Source: an uncultured Collinsella sp. (GTDB taxonomy: Bacteria > Actinomycetota > Coriobacteriia > Coriobacteriales > Coriobacteriaceae). From it: a stretch of 64,000 nucleotides of DNA. Shown here piece by piece: positions 51,878-61,275 of the stretch; the first letter of the stretch is position 1, and each line of letters starts with the position of its first letter. Made by a program: the position numbers and the translations under genes. The notes beneath the pieces are model-generated. The model saw only the letters and a list, made by a program, of their open reading frames with translations. It made no database searches and had not been told where the DNA came from. The stretch covers positions 1 through 64,000 of the forward strand of contig CATYDM010000007.1 of NCBI GenBank assembly GCA_958405195.1. The letters are read 5' to 3'.

Positions 51878-53548
51878 CTACTCTTTATGGCTGCCACCTC
51901 CCCGCTTGACCAGGAGCGCGACCACGATGAGCGCGGCTCCGGCGACCGCTGCGGCGGCCGCGGCGTACATTGCCATATCGCCAGTCGAGGGCATAAAGCC
52001 TCCGGTGGTAATGCTAGGGGGTGTGCCGGTAGGCGTGTTGATGAGCGACGCCTCCAAGCTGCCCGTCGACCCGTCCGCGCTGTCGGCGCGCAGGGGCGAC
52101 TCGGCCATGATGGTGAGCTTGGGCTTGGCGGCGGCCACCTGGTCGACGTCCAGGCCCTCGGCCTTGACCGTCACGGAGCGCGTGCCCTTAAAGGCGGTGT
52201 AGCCCTCGGGTGCCTTGAGCTCACGGACCTCCAGCTTGCCCGAGTCCACGCCCGAGACGGTCGCGCGGCCGTCCTCGCCCGTGGCGACGGTGGCCTTGCC
52301 CTCCGCATCCCACGTGCCGTCGGCCGACAGCGTGCGACCGCGGTCGTCGGTAATACTCAGAACCGCCCCGGAAAGCGGCTTGTCGCCGTCGCTACTGCGC
52401 TTGGTGAGCGCGAGATCCCAGGTGTAGGCGCACGCATCGTCGCTCGGCGTGCGGGTGAAGCCGGCATCGCCGGACTGGTCGGCAAAGGGAGAGCGCGGGT
52501 AGCGCAGGTAGACCTCGTTGGGGTTGCCCTTCGCGATGCCGTGGCTGCATGCGCTGCTGAGCGGCGCGTTGTACACGGCGACCACGCGGGCGCCCGCGGT
52601 GAAGGCGTCGGCCCCGCCGAGCGCGGCGATGAGGTCGCCGGTGCGCACGGTGAAGGTCTTGCCGTCGACCGCTACCTTGGTGGCGCACTGGGCCGTGATA
52701 TCGGTCCAACCCTTCGCGGGATCGGTGCCGGCGCGGCCGTCCTTGCCGGCCGAGACGGCGTCAAAGCCGCCGTCCGCGCCCGCCGCCACGTACACGCGCA
52801 TGCTCGCGGCGACCTTGGAGGGGTCGAGCCCCGCGCTCATGGTGTCGACGAACCGCACCGTATAGGTGTCGTAGGCCGTGAGCCCCGCCGGGACCGTGGC
52901 CGAGAGGCGCCAGTACAGGTCGTCGGCGACCGTGGCGTCGGCGGCCTTCTGCCAGGCGGCGGTGCTGTCCTCCAGCACATGCTTGGCGACCTTGGGCGTC
53001 GCCGCCTTGGGCTTGACGGTGACGGCGCTGCCGCCGACCAGGGCCATGATCGGCGCGGTGCCGGCCTCGCCCTGGGCGATGGCGTCGTCGTCGGCGACGA
53101 TGAGCCAGTAGCCGCAGGGCAGCTCGGCCGTCGTGCCCGCGTTAAGGGCCACGGACACGGCGCCAGAGCTCTGGAGGGAACGAGCGAGCTGTGCGCTCAG
53201 CGCGCTCGTAAGGTGGGAATCGGTGTTGAGCCACTCGGCAGCTTCCTGCGCGGTAGTCTGGGATTTGGGCATACCGGCGCTGTGCAGCACAGGCAGCGCG
53301 GCGTCGCGCACGGTGTCGCTTGCCCAGGCGAGGTCGGTAGCGATCTTGGCGTCGCTGTCGCCGTCGACGACGTTGGCGCTAAAGATCTGGAAGGCGTCGT
53401 AGCTGCTCGCCACGGTGCCGCCCACCGTGATGGAACCGGTCGAGGTCGGCGCGGCCTGCGCGGAAGCGGGGAACACAACCGCGCAGGTGCCGATCAGGAG
53501 GGCAAGCAGCGCAAACAAGATCGGGAAGGAGCAAACTTTCTTATTCAC
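51878..53548 (-). CDS. Minor pilin, isopeptide-forming fimbrial protein
   Basis: 556 residues. Signal peptide (~1-33, cleavage near AQAAP), N-terminal domain with YDAFQIFSANVVDG like the major pilin, a middle fimbrial isopeptide domain (YTVRFVDTMSAGLD), then a SpaA-like Cna_B domain with VRELKAPEGYTAF. The end FMPSTGDMAMYAA... looks like a sorting signal in which MPSTG replaces LPXTG, followed by a membrane helix and basic tail. GC content is higher than the flanking pilin genes. The GTG start follows AGGGGAGGTGAGC and overlaps the tip gene's stop by eight bases. Confidence 0.88.
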   Translation of the reverse strand: MNKKVCSFPILFALLALLIGTCAVVFPASAQAAPTSTGSITVGGTVASSYDAFQIFSANVVDGDSDAKIATDLAWASDTVRDAALPVLHSAGMPKSQTTAQEAAEWLNTDSHLTSALSAQLARSLQSSGAVSVALNAGTTAELPCGYWLIVADDDAIAQGEAGTAPIMALVGGSAVTVKPKAATPKVAKHVLEDSTAAWQKAADATVADDLYWRLSATVPAGLTAYDTYTVRFVDTMSAGLDPSKVAASMRVYVAAGADGGFDAVSAGKDGRAGTDPAKGWTDITAQCATKVAVDGKTFTVRTGDLIAALGGADAFTAGARVVAVYNAPLSSACSHGIAKGNPNEVYLRYPRSPFADQSGDAGFTRTPSDDACAYTWDLALTKRSSDGDKPLSGAVLSITDDRGRTLSADGTWDAEGKATVATGEDGRATVSGVDSGKLEVRELKAPEGYTAFKGTRSVTVKAEGLDVDQVAAAKPKLTIMAESPLRADSADGSTGSLEASLINTPTGTPPSITTGGFMPSTGDMAMYAAAAAAVAGAALIVVALLVKRGGGSHKE

Positions 53549-56500
53549 GACGCTCACCTCCCCTCGCGCTCGCCTTGCGACGAACGTGCATCCAGGCCAC
53601 AGCAGCGCAAAGCACCGCCGCGCCGGCAAGGTATGTCACAGTGACGCCCGACATACCGGAAAGAGGCAGAGTGGTGGAGTAGGTGTTGGTGAAGGTGGAG
53701 GCGGGAATGGCGTCGGGCGCGGCGTCCTTGCCGATGGTGTTACTCACGGTGTTGCCCATGTCGTCCTTCACCTGCGTGACCGTGGTGGAGGTGGTGAGGT
53801 CGGAGTACTTGCCAGTGGTCTCATCCATGACGGCCTTCACCGTGACGGCCACCTGGTACTCGGCCTTGGAGTAGCGAAGCTTGTCGATGGCACCGGTGGT
53901 AGGCGCGACCTCCTTCACCGTGTAGGTGTAGGTCTTGGCGCCAGTCGGGTTCGAATCGTTGATCTTGGCGAGGTGCTTTTTGGAGAACGAGATACCGCCA
54001 AAGGATGCCACGATGTCGTTGACCTTGGTGGAGCCCGCTGCGGGAGCGACGGAAATAGTCGTCGGATCAAGCTTAGGCGCGCTATCCTTATTTGCCCCCG
54101 TAGCCTCGATGCTGAACTCGAACGGCACATATTTGTCTTTATCGCCCTTCGGCCAGTCCGTATTGCGAACAGATTTGGTCACCGGGATCTTCACGGACGT
54201 AGTGGTAAGGGCGTCGGAAATGTAGACGTTGTTCCCGTCAATCGTCGGACTCTTTCCCTCGGTCCACGTGACGGAACCGTCCTCGTTGGACACCGTGAAC
54301 TCATAAACCGTGGTGTTCAAGTTGTAGCCAAACGGAGCCTGGGTCTCAACAAGCGTGTACGTACCCGGCAGCAGACCCTCGAGCGTGAACTTGCCAGGCG
54401 CGGTGTCGGTGTCTGCCCACGTGGTATCGCTCGAAGTCGACTGGTCGCTCTCTCGGTCGATCACGGTCCAGGACTGGTCGGCCGTACCATCGGCGTCCTT
54501 TTTCTTGGTGAGCTTCCACTCAGAACCAGGCAAAGGAGTGTGTTTTGTGTCGTCCTCCGCCACCTTGGTCCAAGACACCGTACCGGTGATCCTGGCGTTG
54601 GGAATGGCACCCGTGGAGTTATTCTCGAACGGAACCAGCAAGTTGTTGTTCGTCGTATCCACATAACCCTGAACATAGTTCACCTGCTCGCCGGTATTGT
54701 TCATGGTTGCGTAGTAGATGGTGTCCGACTTCTGGTAGCCCTCCGGCGCTGTCACCTCTTTGATGTAGTAGGTAAAGGCAGGGTTCATATCAGAAATTTC
54801 GGCAGTTAAATCCGCTTTCTGATTCAAATAGTTGAACTGAAGCTTGCCATCACCCGAAGCGTAATCATTTGCGCCATCGTCAGTCACCGTCACAATAGCA
54901 TTTTCGCCCGCGACAGCATCCTTGACAGAACCATAGATAGCCCACGAGGAACCAGAAAGCGGCGTCTTGCCGTCCGCAGCGTCGACCTTGCTCCACGCAA
55001 TGGCAGAGCCGTTCGGTGTATACGACCCGGACCACGGGAAGTTGTGACGCTCCTGATCCATATCGATGACGGAAGCCGAGTTACCCTCACCAAATGCTGC
55101 GGCAACCTTCGGGCTGTTCATTGAGAAATCGACGCCCACATAAACGCGACCGTTGGTAGTCACATGGTCGTCGAAACTTCCGTTGGGAACGAGAATCGAT
55201 CCGATCATAGCCGCCGCAGGATCGTCGTCAGTCCACTTAGCACCGCTGACTGTGCCACTGTATCCCCAGTCCGCGCGGTCCTCTCCCGCGATGCCGCCTC
55301 GAATGGTAAGGCTGGTGGTATCGACGAAGTTCCACATGATGGACTGGGAGGCCAGCGAGTATTTCGCGTCAAGGTCTTTCTTGGCGTACTGACTCTCGTA
55401 ACCGCGAGATATTTCTGTATCTCCCCACCAGAAGCGCCAGCCGTTGTGGAACTCGACAGGATTAGTACCTGTAACGTTCACGACAATGGATGCGCCTTCG
55501 GGGATATTGGTGAACTTAAAGTCGACGCCGCGGTAGTAGACGCCATCCTTCCAGTTGGAGAGCTCGGAACCGGCGATGGTGAAGACCTGTTGCATAGAAG
55601 TTCCATCGCCGGTAAAGGTGATGAGTCGCTCGGTGTTGCGAATCTTATTGCCCGGGATTCCGGTATCGAGCGCACCGGAAACAGACTTGCCGCTACCATC
55701 GTCGCTACCATCGAATTTGAGTGTATAGCTTGTTCCGTCGTTATTGTACTTGTTGATGACGTAGTTGCTATTAGGCTCTGCAAAGCCGTTGACATCCACC
55801 TCGCCGGTATCTTCAAACGAGTCGAGCTGTTTCGATAGCTTCGAGAGGTATCCATTTGTACCGTTATAGCTCGAATAATCGCTACCGTTGACATTAGTCA
55901 AATCAACAGCTTTATTGAACAGGGTGCTTTCCAGAGCAGACAAGCCCTCGTACCAATTACCCTGCATTGTCACCACAGACTGGCGTTTATAGTCGCTATC
56001 GCGCCAGTATGTGATGGGGCCTGCGATTTGCGCGGTGTAGGCAAAGCCGGAAGGAGTCGCGCCCTCAGAAGGTCTCTGCTGTCCGACCCAAGCGCCTTTG
56101 TTCCAAGCGCCAACGGTAGTCGCCCCCGGCAAGTTGCCGTTGTAACCAACGCTCATTTTGGTGATCGCACTGTCGATTCCGGCGACCGCAAGCACGGTGC
56201 TGCCGTAGACAGGACGGAACTGGGAACCAAAACCAACGGTGCCAAAGCGGAAACCAGCGCCGCCACTATTATTATAGGGCCAGCTCTCTTTGAGTGGATT
56301 CATGGCAAGCTTGCCACGGACCACGGTAAGGCCCTCCGCCTCAGCGGCATATGAGCCGGTGGGGGCGTTGTCCGCATCAAGATCGATAGTGCCGTCGCTC
56401 GGCTTATCGCTCGGCTTACCACCGATGTACATGTCGCGGCCGACGTAGGTGGCCACGCCGGGATCAGGGGTTGAGACATTGATATTCGTACCGATACCGA

Positions 56501-56864
56501 TAGACGTGGGAACGTAAATTCCCGGCTTCACGGTGGCCGTCGCTCCCGCTGAAGCCGCATTCGCACTCTGAGCCTGCTCAACACTATTTGAAGAGCCAGA
56601 CTCGCCGCCATCGGTCTCGTCGCTATTCTGGTTTTCGGCATCCTCGCTGGTGTTACCTACAGCAGCGGACTCACTTGAGGAACCCCCCCCCATTACAGTT
56701 TCCGCGGTAGAAACTGTCTGGGCATCGTTGGCGATGGCCTGCGAGATCGGGGGCATAACGAGCGACAGTACCAGGCTCAAAACGGAGGCTCCGCACAAAA
56801 CGCCTGCCAGTACACGGCGCGTCGCTTTTTTACTCTGCTTAGTTTTTTCTGAATTCGCTTTCAT
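53541..56864 (-). CDS. Pilus tip adhesin with choice-of-anchor-A and Cna_B domains
   Basis: 1,107 residues. Signal peptide (~16-46), a Ser/Glu-rich linker (~50-110), a large N-terminal region (~120-520) resembling choice-of-anchor-A (ITFTGDGTSMQQVFTIAGSEL, IPEGASIVVNVTG), Cna_B/SpaA domains with E-box segments (IKEVTAPEGYQKS; LVETQAPFGYNL), an FctA-like isopeptide domain (YTVKEVAPTTG), and an LPLSG sorting signal with membrane helix. First gene of the pilus operon; GGGGAGGAGAC precedes the ATG. Codons 58-61 lie in a G9 run, so a one-base slip would truncate the protein just after the signal peptide. Confidence 0.9.
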   Translation of the reverse strand: MKANSEKTKQSKKATRRVLAGVLCGASVLSLVLSLVMPPISQAIANDAQTVSTAETVMGGGSSSESAAVGNTSEDAENQNSDETDGGESGSSNSVEQAQSANAASAGATATVKPGIYVPTSIGIGTNINVSTPDPGVATYVGRDMYIGGKPSDKPSDGTIDLDADNAPTGSYAAEAEGLTVVRGKLAMNPLKESWPYNNSGGAGFRFGTVGFGSQFRPVYGSTVLAVAGIDSAITKMSVGYNGNLPGATTVGAWNKGAWVGQQRPSEGATPSGFAYTAQIAGPITYWRDSDYKRQSVVTMQGNWYEGLSALESTLFNKAVDLTNVNGSDYSSYNGTNGYLSKLSKQLDSFEDTGEVDVNGFAEPNSNYVINKYNNDGTSYTLKFDGSDDGSGKSVSGALDTGIPGNKIRNTERLITFTGDGTSMQQVFTIAGSELSNWKDGVYYRGVDFKFTNIPEGASIVVNVTGTNPVEFHNGWRFWWGDTEISRGYESQYAKKDLDAKYSLASQSIMWNFVDTTSLTIRGGIAGEDRADWGYSGTVSGAKWTDDDPAAAMIGSILVPNGSFDDHVTTNGRVYVGVDFSMNSPKVAAAFGEGNSASVIDMDQERHNFPWSGSYTPNGSAIAWSKVDAADGKTPLSGSSWAIYGSVKDAVAGENAIVTVTDDGANDYASGDGKLQFNYLNQKADLTAEISDMNPAFTYYIKEVTAPEGYQKSDTIYYATMNNTGEQVNYVQGYVDTTNNNLLVPFENNSTGAIPNARITGTVSWTKVAEDDTKHTPLPGSEWKLTKKKDADGTADQSWTVIDRESDQSTSSDTTWADTDTAPGKFTLEGLLPGTYTLVETQAPFGYNLNTTVYEFTVSNEDGSVTWTEGKSPTIDGNNVYISDALTTTSVKIPVTKSVRNTDWPKGDKDKYVPFEFSIEATGANKDSAPKLDPTTISVAPAAGSTKVNDIVASFGGISFSKKHLAKINDSNPTGAKTYTYTVKEVAPTTGAIDKLRYSKAEYQVAVTVKAVMDETTGKYSDLTTSTTVTQVKDDMGNTVSNTIGKDAAPDAIPASTFTNTYSTTLPLSGMSGVTVTYLAGAAVLCAAVAWMHVRRKASARGGERRE
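56683..56691 (-). repeat. G9 homopolymer inside the pilus tip gene
   Basis: Nine consecutive C on the + strand, G on the coding strand, spanning codons Met58-Gly61. It is the longest G/C run I found in the window. Long G runs near gene starts are classical slipped-strand phase-variation sites. Confidence 0.9.
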
Positions 56865-57323
56865 CGATGTCTCCTCCCCAAGAGACCGCGATCTTACTCT
56901 TTCACTATCAAACGTATCTGCGCAACCTGTAATTGCGCACGCTTATAGTACATATTATAACGATTGTTTGAACATCTAAGCAAAAATACCGATAGTTTTG
57001 TAGAGAATTCTCAATTCTCTTGACATTTGCTTGGATTAACCTTCGTTTATTCGCTATGAAATATCTATTTCTACTGGTAATTAAGCTAGTTATCAGTTTT
57101 TTAATAGCATTTTATTTATTTGCACAACATTTTGCTCAAGAGCAGACATCCTGTGAACGGTCGAAAATCGACCGTGAACGATAGGTCATTAACCGGGATG
57201 AATATCCTATCAAATTGATGAGAATATCTTAAACCCATCGGTGGTTAGAAACATGATGTTCAGACAACAATATTTGAATTTTCACACAGATTTTAGGTAT
57301 CAATTCGCCCAAATCGCCTGAGG
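56865..57323. promoter_or_regulatory. AT-rich upstream region of the pilus operon
   Basis: About 460 bp, much more AT-rich than surrounding DNA and without a gene. It holds palindromes AGAGAATT/AATTCTCT near 57002-57021 and CGGTCGA-aaa-TCGACCG at 57158-57174. On the minus strand TATAAT occurs near 56957. Promoters and regulator sites for the pilus operon are expected here, but none can be fixed. Confidence 0.45.
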
Positions 57324-57357
57324 CCACCGCAAAAGAGCCTGTCCCCTTTGTGGTGGT
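57324..57357. repeat. Palindromic repeat family B, copy 2
   Basis: CCACCGCAAAAGAGCCTG...CCCCTTTGTGGTGG, ending 12 bp from the stop of the HAD gene. Confidence 0.75.
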
Positions 57358-57368
57358 TCTCCCCTGCG

Positions 57369-58190
57369 CTACAGCAGATGTTCCTCGATAAAGATCGCGA
57401 TGCCGTCTTTGTCGTTGCTGGCGGTTACAAAATCGGCGGCGGCGCGGGTGGCGTCGCTGCCATTTGCCATGGCCACGCCCACGCCGGCGTCAGCCACCAT
57501 GCAGGTGTCGTTGTCCGCATCGCCAAACACGCAGATGTCCTGGAGCTTCATGTCGCTGAGCTCCGCCGCGCGCACAAGGCCGCGCGTCTTGGACACGCGA
57601 GGGTCCATGAACTCGTAGAGCCACTGCGTGGTCTGCAGAGCCGCCGCCTTAACAGTGTCATCGGCAAACGTCGACGCCCGCTCAATCACCTGCGGCATCA
57701 CCTCGGGCGCCATGGTAAACATCACCTTGGGCTGCGGCTCGCGCAAGAACTCGGCAAAATCGACCACCTTGTAGGGCACGCCGTCGACGCGCGACAGGTG
57801 CTCGACGCACGCGTTGCTCTCGGGTACGTAGAACACGCCGTCTCGGGGGCAGACGGGCGTTGCAGGAAGGTCCGCCATATGCTTGCAGATTCGTGCGATG
57901 GTCTCGCCCGGCAGCGGATAGCTCAGCTCGTTGATGTCGTGCGCGCGGTCGATGACCTCGGCGCCACCGCAGCCCACGAGCACGTCCACCAGACCTTCGA
58001 TGCCCCAGAGCTCGTACATGGCCTCGGTCGCGTGGGCGTCGCGCCCGGTGCACAGGCCAAAGAGCACGCCGCGCTCGCGCAGGGCGCGGATCGCCGCCGC
58101 GGTACGCGGGGACACCGTGTGCTGGCTCGTGAGCAGCGTGCCGTCGATATCGCAGAACACGGCTTTGATGTGGCTGAAGGTGGTGTCCAT
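57369..58190 (-). CDS. Cof-type HAD-IIB phosphatase
   Basis: 273 residues. Motif I AVFCDIDGTLLTS with two Asp, motif II CTGRD, motif III Lys in SKTRGLV, and motif IV FGDADNDTCMV, with a C2B cap in between. It should be a cytoplasmic sugar-phosphate or nucleotide phosphatase; substrate not predictable. AAAGG precedes the ATG. Stand-alone, with family B repeats on both sides. Confidence 0.92.
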   Translation of the reverse strand: MDTTFSHIKAVFCDIDGTLLTSQHTVSPRTAAAIRALRERGVLFGLCTGRDAHATEAMYELWGIEGLVDVLVGCGGAEVIDRAHDINELSYPLPGETIARICKHMADLPATPVCPRDGVFYVPESNACVEHLSRVDGVPYKVVDFAEFLREPQPKVMFTMAPEVMPQVIERASTFADDTVKAAALQTTQWLYEFMDPRVSKTRGLVRAAELSDMKLQDICVFGDADNDTCMVADAGVGVAMANGSDATRAAADFVTASNDKDGIAIFIEEHLL

Positions 58191-58284
58191 GGGGGCCTTT
58201 CTGGGTTGTGCGGCGGTGTGGGGTGTGGTCGTGAACGGCGTACATGGTATACCAAGACGCAGGGGCGACCTGTCAAAGCAAAAA

Positions 58285-58317
58285 CCACCACAAAGGTGCC
58301 TGGCCCCTCTGTGGTGG
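58285..58317. repeat. Palindromic repeat family B, copy 3
   Basis: CCACCACA...TGTGGTGG around AAGGTGCCTGGCCCC. Followed 32 bp later by a family A copy. Confidence 0.8.
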
Positions 58318-58349
58318 CCGGACCCGAAGGGTGGCCTGGCCCGGGGCGC

Positions 58350-58414
58350 AAACCATCACAACATTCGATGTTTTTCGGCACAATCGCGATTTTCATCGAA
58401 TGTTGTGATGGTTT
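58350..58414. repeat. Palindromic repeat family A, copy 2
   Basis: Perfect 21-bp arms AAACCATCACAACATTCGATG (58350-58370) and reverse complement (58394-58414), 23-base loop. The right arm touches the stop codon of the MFS gene. Confidence 0.9.
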
Positions 58415-59701
58415 TTACTGCCTTGCGGCACAATCCAAATGATTTCGTCCAAACAGCAGCAACGCCGCAGGGACCGCCGTCACGACCATGCCTGCCCCCA
58501 CGAGTGTCCGTTGTACGCCAAATGCTGCCGCCAGCCACGGTGCAACCGCCAGAGGGGCCACGCCGGCGAACATGTTGCCAAAGCCCATGACCGAGTTCAC
58601 GCGACCAAGCTGCTCGAGCGGAGCCGTCGTTTGCACGATGGTGTTGTGGAGCGGGTTGACGACACCCCAAGCTATGCCCAGGGCGATCTGGCCGACGAGG
58701 GCCACGCCCACGTACGGCGTCCCCACATAGAGCAGACTTCCCAGGCCCACGGACATGAGCGCCACGAGCAGCGTCTTAAGGTTGACCAGGTGCGGCGGCA
58801 AGCGGAGCGCGAGCACGGCACCCAGCACCGCGCCCACACCGCTGGCCGACGAGAGCCAGCCCATCCACTCAACACCGACATGCAGGACATCGCGGTAGAA
58901 GAACGACTCCAGCGGGTCGAAGGCGCCGTAGCCAAAGTTTGAAAGGAAAATAATGCAGAACAGCAGGGCGAGGGCGCTGTTGGTAAAGACCGTCTTGATG
59001 CTGGTCGCGAAGGTGGCGTGGGTGGATTTACTGAAGTCGAAGCTTTGACTGGCAGTACTTGCCGTTGTGCTGCTATCTGCGGGAGTACTTTCGCGCGCGG
59101 CGACGCGACCTGTTTGCGGCCTAAAGCCCCAACCGGCGACGAGCGCCAGTACGGTAAAGAGCATCATGAGCACGAACACCGCGCGTGACGATGTAGCCGC
59201 CGCGACAAAGCCGCCCAGTGTGGGGCCGACGATAATACTCACGTTTGAGAACATGGCGATGGCGGAGTTGATGTCTTTGAGCTCGACGGGGTCGTCGGTG
59301 AGGTAGGCTGGATAGGATGTGGCGATGGGTTGGGCGAACCCCATCACGAAGCCCAGGAGCACCGCGCCAAGCAAGACGATGCCGGTCGCGCTGCCAAAAA
59401 AGAGAATCGCCGCGCCGGTTGCCAGCGTACCCACGATGCTCAGCAAGAAATGACGGCGCGGGCCCCAGGCGTCGAGCGCAGCGCCACCCGCAAAGGATCC
59501 CAAGATCACGAATACGTTCATAAAAAGAACGGCCAGCGATGTCGCGACGACCGAAGCGTCGTCCGCATAGGTGAGCGTTCCGATAACGCCGATAAAGTAG
59601 CTGGTCTGAAAACCGGTGTAGATGAGAAAGCGCATCGCCACCAGGCGCTTGGCCTGCATGGACAGCGATGATTGAGGCTTTGAGAAAAGAGAGGCGAGCA
59701 T
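58415..59701 (-). CDS. MFS transporter
   Basis: 428 residues with about 12 hydrophobic segments. Between helices 2 and 3 the GGAALDAWGPRRHFLL loop matches the MFS motif A region (GxxxDxxGRR). Overall it resembles the DHA1/EntS-like drug or siderophore exporters, but no substrate can be assigned. ATG at 59701 follows AAGGAGTCTCC; a start 39 bases upstream lacks a site. Confidence 0.88.
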   Translation of the reverse strand: MLASLFSKPQSSLSMQAKRLVAMRFLIYTGFQTSYFIGVIGTLTYADDASVVATSLAVLFMNVFVILGSFAGGAALDAWGPRRHFLLSIVGTLATGAAILFFGSATGIVLLGAVLLGFVMGFAQPIATSYPAYLTDDPVELKDINSAIAMFSNVSIIVGPTLGGFVAAATSSRAVFVLMMLFTVLALVAGWGFRPQTGRVAARESTPADSSTTASTASQSFDFSKSTHATFATSIKTVFTNSALALLFCIIFLSNFGYGAFDPLESFFYRDVLHVGVEWMGWLSSASGVGAVLGAVLALRLPPHLVNLKTLLVALMSVGLGSLLYVGTPYVGVALVGQIALGIAWGVVNPLHNTIVQTTAPLEQLGRVNSVMGFGNMFAGVAPLAVAPWLAAAFGVQRTLVGAGMVVTAVPAALLLFGRNHLDCAARQ

Positions 59702-59875
59702 GGAGACTCCTTGTTTCATACGAATACGGGCGGTGGGCATTCGCCACCGTCTGTCAAATCAATCTATTCGCAAGAAACACTAAGGACGCATCAAGCCCCT
59801 TCTCTCCGTTTTTCGCCCGTCATGAACTACTTGGTAGATTGTAAGGCATGCCCCACACATCTACCAAAGCAAAAA

Positions 59876-59908
59876 CCACCACAAAGGTGCCTGGCCCCTT
59901 TGTGGTGG
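59876..59908. repeat. Palindromic repeat family B, copy 4
   Basis: CCACCACAAAGGTGCCTGG...CCCCTTTGTGGTGG; nearly identical to copy 3. Lies between moaC-mobB and the MFS gene start, 58 bp from the moaC-mobB stop. Confidence 0.85.
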
Positions 59909-59966
59909 AAATGACGTTTGCCCAGATAAAAACGGCCAAAATAAACCTATCCCTTTTTGGCTGGTT

Positions 59967-61271
59967 TTAGGCCAGATAATCTTGAATCAGGTCGCAGATG
60001 GCCCGGGCGTCGTTGATGTTGATGGCTCGAGTCGCAAAGCCAGCATCGAAGGCCTGACGCGCCAGGGCCTCGTTGCAGGCAAGGGCCAGCGTGTGACCGT
60101 CGACCAGGTCGAGCGAGCTCTTGCCGCGCAGACGGTCGACACCGGAGCGCGCGACCACGATGTTGTCGAAGCCCTCGGTCTTGTAGCCCTCGATGATCAC
60201 CACGTCAACATCGTTGTAGCGCGACAGCAGCTCGCGCGCGGGCATCTCGTCCTCCTCGCGCGTGTCGGCGTACTCCGCCCAGCGCGTGGCGCAGATGAGG
60301 CCCACGTGCTTGGATCCGGCCTGGTGATGGCGCCAGGTGTCCTTAGCGGGCACATCGATATCAAAGCCGTGATGCCCGTGATGCTTGAGCGAACCCACGC
60401 GCAGGCCGCGGCGGGTGAGCTCAGCAATGACCTTCTCGACGAGCGTGGTCTTGCCCGAGTTTTGGTAGCCAATAAACGCAATCGCGGGGACGGCCGGTGT
60501 CGGAGCTGCAGGCGCGACGGCGGCTGGTGCGCTTGCGGGTGCGTCGCCCGCGGCTCCCACGGCCTTAGCAGCAGCAACCTGACGCTCGGCACGATCCCAC
60601 ACGCCCGAGCGGCCTCCCTCCTTGTGCAGCAGGCGCACGTCGACGATCTCCATGCCGCGATCGACCGCCTTGCACATGTCGTAAATGGTCAGACACGCAG
60701 CACTCGCGCCGGTCAACGCCTCCATCTCGATACCCGTCTTGCCCGTCACGCCCGCCGTGACCAGCACGTGAAAGCCGACCTGCCCGTCCGCGCGCGCCGG
60801 CGCCCAGCCCTCGGGCACGTCATCGACAGGCGTCCCCGCCGCAGCGATGGGCGCAATATCGCACTTGCTCTTGGTAATGAGCAACGGATGGCACATGGGA
60901 ATGATGTCGCTCGTGCGCTTGATGGCCATGATGCCCGCCACGCGTGCGCAGGCAAGCACGTCGCCCTTTTTGGCGCGGTCCTGCAGCACCATGGCCTGCG
61001 TCTCGGGATGCATGAGGATGGTGCCTTCGGCGATGGCAATGCGATGAGTCTCGGCCTTGTCGGACACGTCGACCATGCGTACCTCGCCCTTGGCGTCCAC
61101 GTGCGTCAGCTCGTCGCGGCGGGCGTCGCGGGCGGGCTCGGCAACAGCGCTGACAGACGGCTGCGCGGACGCGTCGGCGTTACCAGTATTAGCCGCGACT
61201 GAGGCTTTGTGGGCAGACATCGCGGCCCTGCGAGCGGCCTTGGTGGCGTCGGCGTACCTGCTCTTGGCCAT
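59967..61271 (-). CDS. MoaC-MobB fusion, molybdenum cofactor synthesis
   Basis: 434 residues. After a ~55-residue basic/Ala-rich lead, residues ~55-225 are MoaC: MVDVSDKAETHRIA, KKGDVLACARVAGIMA, IIPMCHPLL and LTIYDMCKAVD. MoaC converts 3',8-cyclo-dihydro-GTP, made by MoaA, to cyclic pyranopterin. An Ala/Pro-rich linker (~235-268) leads to a MobB domain (~270-434): P-loop FIGYQNSGKTTLVEKVI and DVVIIEGYKTEGFDN. MobB is a GTPase helping molybdopterin guanine dinucleotide formation. ATG at 61271 follows GGAGG. moaA ends four bases upstream, so the pair is an operon. Confidence 0.92.
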   Translation of the reverse strand: MAKSRYADATKAARRAAMSAHKASVAANTGNADASAQPSVSAVAEPARDARRDELTHVDAKGEVRMVDVSDKAETHRIAIAEGTILMHPETQAMVLQDRAKKGDVLACARVAGIMAIKRTSDIIPMCHPLLITKSKCDIAPIAAAGTPVDDVPEGWAPARADGQVGFHVLVTAGVTGKTGIEMEALTGASAACLTIYDMCKAVDRGMEIVDVRLLHKEGGRSGVWDRAERQVAAAKAVGAAGDAPASAPAAVAPAAPTPAVPAIAFIGYQNSGKTTLVEKVIAELTRRGLRVGSLKHHGHHGFDIDVPAKDTWRHHQAGSKHVGLICATRWAEYADTREEDEMPARELLSRYNDVDVVIIEGYKTEGFDNIVVARSGVDRLRGKSSLDLVDGHTLALACNEALARQAFDAGFATRAININDARAICDLIQDYLA

Positions 61272-61275
61272 ATGA

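Noticed and set aside
51887..53644. 585-codon + strand frame opposite the minor pilin
   Set aside because: Shadow of a high-GC gene; Arg/Gly/His-rich with no motif.
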